Part shown: one piece after another, positions 1-5,440 of the stretch
Layout: each line of letters begins with the position of its first letter
Position numbering within the stretch: the first letter of the stretch is position 1
Origin: JBGPYM01 sp041493205
GTDB lineage: Bacteria; Bacteroidota; Ignavibacteria; UBA10030; UBA6906
NCBI GenBank assembly: GCA_041493205.1
Contig: JBGPYM010000132.1
Coordinates: 1 to 8,458, forward strand
Length of the DNA: 8,458 nt
Reading direction: 5' to 3'
Position numbers and translations under genes: made by a program
Notes under the pieces: model-generated
Databases searched by the model: none
What the model saw: the letters and a program-made list of their open reading frames with translations, nothing else
What the model was told of the DNA's origin: nothing

Positions 1-887
1 AGCGTACCCGTACCTTCTCTGGTCCGGGAGTTTCTGATTTCAACGGGAATGTTTTTTTCGAGGAGGGGGAGCATGGTGCTCGGGTGGAGCACTTTCGCAC
101 CGAAATAGGAGAGCTCAAACGCTTCTTCGAACGACATCCGCTTCACCTTGCGGACGTCGTTTACCATGCGCGGATCCGCGGTCAGAATGCCGTCCACGTC
201 GGTCCAGATCTGCACGCGCTCGGCGTTCATCGCCGCCCCGATGATCGAGGCGCTGTAATCCGAGCTTTCTCGCCCCATGGTGGTGTAGACGCCCGTCCGC
301 GTGACGCCGATAAACCCTTGCGTGACAGGAACTTGACCACGATCGATGAGCGGACGCGCCACGCGTTCGAGCCGTTCAATCACCTCATCCATGAGAGGCC
401 TTGCCCGGCCGAAGTTGTCGTCCGTGATCATGAATTCGCGCGCGTCGATCCACGCCGACTTCACGCCCGACTCTTCGAGTCCGGCTGCCACGATGCGCGA
501 TGAAAGCCGTTCTCCGTACGAGCAGAAGGCATCCATCGTCCGCGGGGTGAGCTCACGGAGGATCGCGACTCCCTGCACGAGCTGCCTCAGTTCGCCAAAC
601 CACGCGGCAAACGGTTCCCGGAGCGTCGCAATCCTGTTCCTGTCGCGCAGGAGATCTTCCAGGATCCCGTCATGCCGGGCGAAGAGCGTGCCAAGGAGCT
701 GCACCGCCCCTTCGGCATCACCCGCCGCGGCCGTCCGTGCGGCCTGTTCCAGCTCGTTGGTGGCCTTCGCGATCGCTGAGATGACGACGACGGGGCACAG
801 CGGCAGGTGGGCAGTGACGATGCGTATGACGTTGGATATGGCGGCAGCGTCCTTGTTGGACGTGCCGCCAAATTTCATGACAATCAT
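1..887 (-). CDS. Aspartate kinase (aspartokinase), N-terminal part, runs off left edge
   Basis: The gene encodes an aspartokinase, which phosphorylates L-aspartate with ATP as the first step to lysine, threonine, methionine and diaminopimelate. About 295 codons are present and the 3' end lies beyond position 1. The amino-acid kinase fold shows the N-terminal motif KFGGTS (residues 5-10), VVVISAIAKATNEL (33-46), SYGERLSS (123-130), TDDNFGRA (155-162), TQGFIG (189-194), TTMGRESSDYSAS (202-214) and WTDVDGILTADPR (228-240). FGAKVLHPSTM (262-272) marks the end of the catalytic domain. The C-terminal regulatory ACT domains would lie outside the window, so it cannot be told whether the protein is monofunctional or fused to homoserine dehydrogenase. 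I chose the ATG at 887, giving MIVMKFGG; an ATG at 878 is also possible. Neither has a clear Shine-Dalgarno sequence, unlike most genes here. The gene follows pnp by 50 bp on the same strand, and co-transcription is possible. Position 11 is Asn, where Val is common in relatives. Family assignment is secure; the paralogue (lysC or thrA type) is not. Confidence 0.95.
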   Translation of the reverse strand, partial: MIVMKFGGTSNKDAAAISNVIRIVTAHLPLCPVVVISAIAKATNELEQAARTAAAGDAEGAVQLLGTLFARHDGILEDLLRDRNRIATLREPFAAWFGELRQLVQGVAILRELTPRTMDAFCSYGERLSSRIVAAGLEESGVKSAWIDAREFMITDDNFGRARPLMDEVIERLERVARPLIDRGQVPVTQGFIGVTRTGVYTTMGRESSDYSASIIGAAMNAERVQIWTDVDGILTADPRMVNDVRKVKRMSFEEAFELSYFGAKVLHPSTMLPLLEKNIPVEIRNSRTREGTGT

Positions 888-920
888 ATGCGCTGAGGGA
901 TGGTGAGCCCAGCTGAATCA

Positions 921-938
921 AGAGGCGCGGCCGCCTCT
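921..938 (-). terminator. Short perfect hairpin at the pnp stop codon, possible weak terminator or 3' stabiliser
   Basis: On the minus strand a 7 bp perfect stem (AGAGGCG / CGCCTCT) with a 4-base loop begins at the last base of the pnp TGA stop. It is GC-rich, but the sequence after it is TGATTCAGC with no T-run, so it does not fit a canonical intrinsic terminator. It could be a 3' RNA-stabilising hairpin, a weak pause, or chance. Transcription into the aspartokinase gene would probably continue past it. Confidence 0.3.
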
Positions 939-3073
939 CAGTGCCTGTGCCGCTCCCTCTCTTCTCCCTGGGGCTCGGCGGCGTGCTCGGTGTACTCCTT
1001 CATGAGCACCTTTTTGCTGAGCTTGTAGCGTCCCTGATCGTCCACGTCGATGATCTTCACGTCGAACACGTCCCCGACCTTGACCACGTCGGAGGGCTTG
1101 GCGACGCGCTTGACGTCGAGCTGCGATACGTGCACGAGCCCTTCCTTGCCGGGGAGGAACTCCACGAACGCGCCGAAATCCATCACCTTCTTCACCGTGG
1201 CCTTATACATCTTTCCGACTTCCGGCACCTCCGCGATCTTTTTGATGGCGAAGATTGCCTTGTCGGCCGATTCCTGCGACGTGGCGGCGACCACGACGGT
1301 CCCGTCGTCCTCGATGTTGACTTCGGCGCCGCTATCGGCCACGATCGCGCGGATGTTCTTTCCGCCGGGCCCGATGAGCGCTCCGATGAGGTCGATCGGA
1401 ATCTTGAACGTGGTGAGCCGCGGTGCGAACGGAGAGAGGTTCTCGCGGGGCTCCTTGATCACCGCTTCCATCTTGTCGAGGATGTGGAGACGGCCTTCCT
1501 TTGCCTGCTGGAGGGCCTGCCGCATGATCTCGAGCGATATGCCGCGGATCTTGATGTCCATCTGGTAGGCGGTGATGCCCGTGCGGGTTCCCGCCACCTT
1601 GAAGTCCATGTCGCCCAGGTGGTCTTCGTTCCCGAGAATGTCGGTCAGAATCGCGACCCGGTCTCCTTCCTTCACGAGTCCCATGGCGATTCCCGCCACC
1701 GAACGAATGAGGGGTGCACCGCCGTCCAGCAGCGCGAGCGTCGCGGCGCAGACGGTGGCCATCGAAGAAGAGCCGTTCGACTCGAGGATGTCCGAGACGA
1801 TCCGGACGGTGTAGGGGAATTCCGCCTGGGGCGGCATCATGCTCTTGATGGAGCGTTCTGCCAGGTTTCCATGGCCGATTTCCCGGCGGCCGGTGGTACC
1901 GAGACGACCGACCTCACCCACTGAGAACGGAGGAAAATTGTAATGGAGCATGAACCGCTTGGTCGAGTCGGGGAGCAATCCGTCGATGACCTGCTCGTCC
2001 ATCTTCGTCCCGAGCGTCATCGTGGTGAGACTTTGCGTCTCGCCGCGCTGGAAGAGGGCCGATCCGTGCGTGCGGGGAAGGAGGCCAATCTCGATCTCAA
2101 TCGGACGGACTTCGGTCAGCCCACGCCCGTCGAGGCGTTTCCCCTTTCCGAGGATCGTCTCGCGCATGGCGACGTATTCCATATCGTGGAGAAGCTCCGC
2201 GATTTCCTTTTCACGCTCGGGGTATTTCTCCGCGAGTGCTTTGGGGACTTCCTCATAAATGGCAGCGGTCTTCTGTGCCCGCTCTTCCTTCAGCAACGGC
2301 GTGTTGGCAAGCACCGTGATCCGGTCGCCCACCAGTGCCTTCACATCGCCTTCCAGGCCGTCCTTCGGGGGCGCTGCGGGTGCTTCGCGCTTCGCGCGGC
2401 CGACTTCCTGCGCAAGCTCGATCTGAAGCCGGCACATCTGCTTGATGTAGCCGTGCGCAAACTCGAGGGCGGCAAGCATGTCCGCCTCGCCGATTTCGCG
2501 CGCTTCACCTTCCACCATCACGATGGAATCTTCGGTCCCTGCGACCGTGACGTCCATGTCGCTCTGCTGGAGCGACGGGATCGTCGGATTGATGACGAAT
2601 GTGCCGTCGATCCGGCCGACCCGGACTTCCGCTATCGGGCCTTCGAACGGAACGTCGGAGATGGCCAGGGCCGCTGACGCCGCGACCGCGCCGACGATGT
2701 CGCCGTCATGCTGCTGGTCGGAGGAATAGACGGTGACGATTACCTGCGTCTCGCACCGGAACCAGTCGGGGAATAAGGGGCGAATGGGGCGGTCGATCAG
2801 GCGCGAGGAAAGGACTTCCTTCTCCGACGGCCGTGCCTCGCGCTTGAAGAATCCGCCCGGAATTTTCCCCGCGGATGCGAACTTCTCGCGGTATTCCACC
2901 TGCAGCGGAAAATAATCGATGTTTTCTTTCTCTGTTTTGGCAGCCACAACCGTCGCAAGGACCATCGTGTCGCCGAACCTGGCCATCACGGCACCGTCGG
3001 CCTGCCGGGCGAGCCGGCCGGTCTCGAGGGAAAATACCTTGCCGCCCAGGTTGACTTCTTTCGTTACCTTCAT
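938..3073 (-). CDS. pnp: Polyribonucleotide nucleotidyltransferase (PNPase)
   Basis: PNPase is a trimeric 3'-to-5' exoribonuclease that releases nucleoside diphosphates using phosphate and can add tails in reverse. It works in mRNA decay and quality control. The 711-residue length is normal. In order are the first RNase PH-like domain (about 10-140, with the conserved FFKREARPSEKEVLSSRLIDRPIRPLFP segment at 75-102), the helical linker (about 240-310), the second RNase PH-like domain (about 315-540), a KH domain (about 553-612, GPGGKNI at 568-574) and an S1 domain (about 618-690). Active-site residues are visible: the SSS phosphate-binding motif (435-437) and D484, D490 and K492 in EDHLGDMDFK, equivalent by my alignment to E. 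coli D486, D492 and K494. The tail after S1 is short and charged, and ends in Arg/His; no long RNase E-binding tail is evident. The ATG at 3073 has AGGAAA 10 nt upstream. It lies 72 bp downstream of rpsO, separated by a terminator-like hairpin. The reading frame is intact. Confidence 0.98.
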   Translation of the reverse strand: MKVTKEVNLGGKVFSLETGRLARQADGAVMARFGDTMVLATVVAAKTEKENIDYFPLQVEYREKFASAGKIPGGFFKREARPSEKEVLSSRLIDRPIRPLFPDWFRCETQVIVTVYSSDQQHDGDIVGAVAASAALAISDVPFEGPIAEVRVGRIDGTFVINPTIPSLQQSDMDVTVAGTEDSIVMVEGEAREIGEADMLAALEFAHGYIKQMCRLQIELAQEVGRAKREAPAAPPKDGLEGDVKALVGDRITVLANTPLLKEERAQKTAAIYEEVPKALAEKYPEREKEIAELLHDMEYVAMRETILGKGKRLDGRGLTEVRPIEIEIGLLPRTHGSALFQRGETQSLTTMTLGTKMDEQVIDGLLPDSTKRFMLHYNFPPFSVGEVGRLGTTGRREIGHGNLAERSIKSMMPPQAEFPYTVRIVSDILESNGSSSMATVCAATLALLDGGAPLIRSVAGIAMGLVKEGDRVAILTDILGNEDHLGDMDFKVAGTRTGITAYQMDIKIRGISLEIMRQALQQAKEGRLHILDKMEAVIKEPRENLSPFAPRLTTFKIPIDLIGALIGPGGKNIRAIVADSGAEVNIEDDGTVVVAATSQESADKAIFAIKKIAEVPEVGKMYKATVKKVMDFGAFVEFLPGKEGLVHVSQLDVKRVAKPSDVVKVGDVFDVKIIDVDDQGRYKLSKKVLMKEYTEHAAEPQGEERERHRH

Positions 3074-3091
3074 CGTAGTATGCTTTCCTGC

Positions 3092-3139
3092 AAAAAATGA
3101 TGCCGGGCCCGCACGCCCCTACTGGCGTCGCGGCGCGGC
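3092..3139 (-). terminator. Terminator- or attenuator-like hairpin between rpsO and pnp
   Basis: Downstream of the rpsO TAA, the minus strand can fold a GC-rich imperfect stem. The inner part pairs ACGCC (3124-3128) with GGCGT (3113-3117) around a 6-base loop. This extends through CCGC/GCGG (3130-3133 with 3109-3112) across one bulged G. An outer GCCG/CGGC pairing (3136-3139 with 3102-3105) closes it. After ATCA comes a run of six T (3092-3097). A GC-rich stem followed by a U-tract fits an intrinsic terminator, but the stem is interrupted and four bases separate it from the T-run, so partial termination is more likely. The same position in E. coli carries the rpsO terminator and the RNase III-processed pnp leader; function here is inferred. 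Confidence 0.55.
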
Positions 3140-3145
3140 GATGCC

Positions 3146-3415
3146 TTACTTCCTGATCTGAAGCTCGCCGATAATCTTCCGGTACCGCTCGACGTCCTTC
3201 TCCTGAAGGTAATCGAGCAGACGGCGTCGCTTGCCGACCATCTTGAGGAGCCCGACCCGCGAGTGGTGGTCCTTCGAGAATTTTTCGAAATGAGGCCCGA
3301 GGTCGTTGATGCGGGCCGTGAGGAGAGCGATCTGGACTTCCGGCACTCCTGTGTCTTTCTGGGTCTTGCCGTATTTCCTGATGATCTCGGACTTCTGGTC
3401 CTTCGTGATTGCCAT
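3146..3415 (-). CDS. rpsO: 30S ribosomal protein S15
   Basis: S15 is a small primary-binding protein that binds the central domain of 16S rRNA, helps nucleate assembly of the 30S platform and contacts the large subunit. The protein is 89 residues, the usual length. It shows the family core: VPEVQIALLTARINDL (about 24-39), the KDHHSRVGLLKMVGKRRRLLDYL segment (about 48-70) with the rRNA-contacting His-His-Ser-Arg, and a C-terminal ERYRKIIGEL helix. The start is well supported: AAGGAG lies 8 nt before the ATG, the best Shine-Dalgarno site in the window. The gene is separated from ribF by a 57 bp AT-rich gap with a promoter-like sequence and is followed by a terminator-like hairpin, so it may be an independently adjusted unit inside the cluster. 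In other bacteria S15 represses its own mRNA through a leader structure; no specific structure was recognised here. Confidence 0.98.
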   Translation of the reverse strand: MAITKDQKSEIIRKYGKTQKDTGVPEVQIALLTARINDLGPHFEKFSKDHHSRVGLLKMVGKRRRLLDYLQEKDVERYRKIIGELQIRK

Positions 3416-3421
3416 TGCACT

Positions 3422-3428
3422 GCTCCTT
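3422..3428 (-). promoter_or_regulatory. Strong ribosome binding site of rpsO
   Basis: The minus strand reads AAGGAG followed by an 8-nt spacer to the rpsO ATG at 3415. This is a near-ideal Shine-Dalgarno sequence and fixes the start. It contrasts with weak or invisible sites before truB and the aspartokinase gene, in keeping with the high synthesis rate expected of a ribosomal protein. Confidence 0.8.
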
Positions 3429-3452
3429 CGTGTCTCTGAAGAAATTGCGTTG

Positions 3453-3480
3453 ATTATGGATATTTTACGTTTTCATGCAA
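3453..3480 (-). promoter_or_regulatory. Candidate internal sigma70-type promoter for rpsO
   Basis: At the end of ribF the minus strand has TTGCAT (3475-3480), a 16-base AT-rich spacer and CATAAT (3453-3458). The -10-like box matches TATAAT at five of six positions and the -35-like box matches TTGACA at three of six. The -35 box overlaps the ribF stop codon and the -10 box lies about 38 bp before the rpsO ATG. The stretch is unusually AT-rich for this GC-rich window. If the organism belongs to Bacteroidota the housekeeping promoter consensus differs, which lowers confidence. Confidence 0.4.
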
Positions 3481-4411
3481 GTCCTGCCGCCGTCCGCCGC
3501 GCCTCATCCCTGTCCCGGTGCAACTGGGCGGTGAGCTCCTCCAGGGAACCGAACTTCTTCTCGTCCCTGAGCCGGCGGAGGAACGCGATGTTCACCGTTT
3601 CGCCGTAAATGTCGCGGTCGTAATCAAAAAGATGAACTTCGATCATCGTCGCCTGCCCGCTGGAAACCGTCGGCCGGGTTCCGATGTTCGTCATCCCGTA
3701 CCGGTGTTCCCCCTTTACTTCCGCCGCCACTGCATACACGCCGCGCGCCGGAACCACCTTCTGGGGCGACAAGGGAACGAGGTTGGCTGTCGGAAACCCG
3801 ATCGTCTTTCCCCGCCCGTCCCCCCTGGCGACCTTCCCCGCCAGCGCATAGGGACGCCCGAGAAACTGTGCAGCACCGGCCACATCTCCCGCCGTGAGCG
3901 CTTCCCGGATGCGCGTGCTGCTCACCGTCTCACCCCTGACGGTCACGGGGTGGACGGCAAAGACGGAGAACCCGAATTCCTTCCCCATCTGTACCAGCTC
4001 CTCGATGCCCGCCTCGCGGTCGCGGCCGAACATGTGGTCATAGCCGACCACCACCTCGTCCACGCCGGTCCCCTGCACGATATAGTCCCGGTAGAACTCA
4101 CGCGAACTCTGCCGCGAAAACGCAAACGTGAACTCGAGCATCAGCAGCACGTCCACGTTCAGCCCCCCGATCTGCTCGATCCGTTCCTCGACCGTCGTGA
4201 GGAGCGGGACAGGGGTGTTCGATTTCGCGACGACATCCCGGGGGTGCGGGTCGAATGTCACGACCACGCTCCGACCTTCCTTCATGTTCGCCCGGTTCAC
4301 CACGTCGCGGATGATTTCGCGATGGGCGAGATGCACGCCGTCAAACGTCCCGACCGTCACCACCGTGTTGGCATCGCGGGGCACTTCGGCCAGTGAACGG
4401 GCGACCTTCAT
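3473..4411 (-). CDS. ribF: Bifunctional riboflavin kinase / FMN adenylyltransferase (FAD synthetase)
   Basis: RibF phosphorylates riboflavin to FMN and then adenylylates FMN to FAD. The protein is 312 residues, typical for the family. The N-terminal nucleotidyltransferase domain (about 1-180) has VTVGTFDGVHLAH (18-30), TFDPHP (52-57), GYDHMFGR (123-130) and the SSTRIR motif (164-169). The C-terminal riboflavin kinase domain (about 183-306) has GKTIGFPTANL (201-211), the RGVYAV strand (223-228), TNIGTRPTV (241-249) and the conserved LRRLRDEKKF element (278-287). In the nucleotide-binding motif the usual HxGH is HLAH (27-30), a Gly-to-Ala change. I chose the ATG at 4411 because it overlaps the truB TGA by 4 nt (ATGA) and begins just before the conserved domain. 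An in-frame ATG at 4528 would add 39 non-conserved residues inside truB. AGGGAG lies about 10 nt upstream. Translation is probably coupled to truB. Confidence 0.96.
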   Translation of the reverse strand: MKVARSLAEVPRDANTVVTVGTFDGVHLAHREIIRDVVNRANMKEGRSVVVTFDPHPRDVVAKSNTPVPLLTTVEERIEQIGGLNVDVLLMLEFTFAFSRQSSREFYRDYIVQGTGVDEVVVGYDHMFGRDREAGIEELVQMGKEFGFSVFAVHPVTVRGETVSSTRIREALTAGDVAGAAQFLGRPYALAGKVARGDGRGKTIGFPTANLVPLSPQKVVPARGVYAVAAEVKGEHRYGMTNIGTRPTVSSGQATMIEVHLFDYDRDIYGETVNIAFLRRLRDEKKFGSLEELTAQLHRDRDEARRTAAGLA

Positions 4412-5109
4412 GCGGGGGACGCTCCCTGTGCCGCCCGGAGTGCTTCCAGATCTGTCATCGAGAATGCATCGGCCAGGCGGTACGGTCCGATACGCGTGCG
4501 AACCAGGGCGCTGAGGTATGCGCCGCACCCGAGCCGCTCACCCATGTCGTTGACCAGTCCCCGCACGTACGTCCCTTTGGAACAGACGACCGTAAACCTG
4601 ACCAGCGGGAGCGGCACCGGGGCCTGCGTGATACTGTTGACGACGATCTCCCGGGGGCGCCGCTCGACGACCTTCCCCTTGCGCGCCAGCTTGTAGAGCC
4701 GGGTTCCTCCAACACTTGCCGCCGACCACATCGGGGGTACCTGGGCCTGCGGACCCACAAACTGCGCCAGGACTTCCGACACGCGTTCCGCGGTGATACC
4801 GTCCACCGGACGTATCTCGATGACCGGCGTCTCCGCATCGTAACTCTCTGTGCGACCGCCAAGAGTCATCTCGGCGTCGTACTCCTTTTCCATCCCCACG
4901 TACTGAACTATTTCTTTCGTCTTCTTCCCGATACAGACGATCAGCAGCCCTGTCGCCATCGGATCGAGCGTTCCGGCATGGCCCACCTTCCGGACGTGGA
5001 AGAGGTGCCGGATCTTGTTCACGACATCGAACGACGTCCACCCCTTCGGTTTGTCGACGAGCAAAACCTCCCCGTCTTCGAGGCGCAGCTCACGGTTCAG
5101 TACCATCAT
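4408..5109 (-). CDS. truB: tRNA pseudouridine(55) synthase TruB, short form
   Basis: TruB isomerises U55 in the T-loop of tRNAs to pseudouridine and also acts as a tRNA-folding chaperone. The 233-residue protein has LLVDKPKGWTSFDVV (16-30), the catalytic motif GHAGTLDPMATGLL (43-56) with nucleophile D49, KEYDAEMTLG (75-84) with the conserved Tyr at 78, PPMWSAASVGGTRLYKLARKG (125-145), CSKGTYVRGLVNDMG (176-190) and LVRTRIGPY (202-210). It ends soon after this catalytic core, so the C-terminal PUA domain of the roughly 314-residue E. coli form is absent. Short TruB proteins are known in some phyla, so this is probably natural. The start was taken at the first of two tandem ATGs at 5109 (MMVLNREL), overlapping rbfA by 20 nt. 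The ATG at 5106 is equally possible and one at 5145 would overlap more. No strong Shine-Dalgarno sequence is seen, suggesting translation coupled to rbfA. Confidence 0.95.
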   Translation of the reverse strand: MMVLNRELRLEDGEVLLVDKPKGWTSFDVVNKIRHLFHVRKVGHAGTLDPMATGLLIVCIGKKTKEIVQYVGMEKEYDAEMTLGGRTESYDAETPVIEIRPVDGITAERVSEVLAQFVGPQAQVPPMWSAASVGGTRLYKLARKGKVVERRPREIVVNSITQAPVPLPLVRFTVVCSKGTYVRGLVNDMGERLGCGAYLSALVRTRIGPYRLADAFSMTDLEALRAAQGASPA

Positions 5110-5440
5110 GGATTTTCTTGATGATGGTGTTGATCCTGTCCACATGGTCCATCGTCTGGTCGAGGAAGAACTGCAGGGCCGGTGTGAACTTCATCCGGAG
5201 ATGAGAGCCGACGATCTGCCGGATGTGAGGCTTGTCTTCCTCCAGCAGGGCCATGGTCTTCTGCCGCGCGTCGGGGGAACCGAACACGCTGAAGGAGACA
5301 CGGGCGATCTTCAGGTCGGGTGTCATCTTCACGTCGGTCACCGTGGTAAACCCGTGCGCCCGGTCCCTGTACTCGCGGATAAGGATCGCCCCGACCTCTT
5401 CCTTGATGAGGGACGCGACGCGCTCGGTGCGTATCGACAT
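5090..5440 (-). CDS. rbfA: 30S ribosome-binding factor RbfA
   Basis: RbfA is a small KH-fold assembly factor that binds the immature 30S subunit near the 5' end of 16S rRNA and helps late maturation and cold adaptation. The protein is 116 residues, normal for the family. The N-terminal helix RTERVASLIKEEVGAILIRE (4-23) is followed by the strand region VTDVKMTPDLKIARVSFSVFG (34-54). The conserved end LRMKFTPALQFFLDQTMDHVDRINTIIKKI (81-110) matches the typical LR..PxLxFxxDxSxxxxxxI pattern of RbfA. The ATG at 5440 shares one base with the infB TGA (TGATG) and has AAGGAA 7 nt upstream, so both coupling and independent initiation are possible. The 3' end overlaps truB by about 20 nt. Assignment rests on sequence and on the conserved position between infB and truB. 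Confidence 0.95.
   Translation of the reverse strand: MSIRTERVASLIKEEVGAILIREYRDRAHGFTTVTDVKMTPDLKIARVSFSVFGSPDARQKTMALLEEDKPHIRQIVGSHLRMKFTPALQFFLDQTMDHVDRINTIIKKIHDGTEP

Noticed and set aside
84..906. Plus-strand open frames at 84-503 and 346-906
   Set aside because: They lie opposite an aspartokinase reading frame that is open from 887 to the window edge and carries all kinase motifs, so they are shadows.
941..2677. Two long plus-strand open frames (941-1924 and 1943-2677) opposite pnp
   Set aside because: Both are antisense shadows of PNPase with the same Asp/His/Arg-rich composition and no motif. Long antisense frames are common in GC-rich genes.
3518..4396. A 292-codon plus-strand open frame opposite ribF
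   Set aside because: It is antisense to a well-supported RibF with all motifs intact, and its composition is typical of a reverse-strand shadow.
4412..4528. A 39-residue N-terminal extension of RibF from the ATG at 4528
   Set aside because: It would overlap truB by over 100 nt, has no conserved content, and the ATG at 4411 gives the normal family length with an ATGA junction.
5110..5145. A TruB start at 5145
   Set aside because: It adds 12 residues without family similarity and increases overlap with rbfA. The tandem ATG at 5109/5106 fits better.
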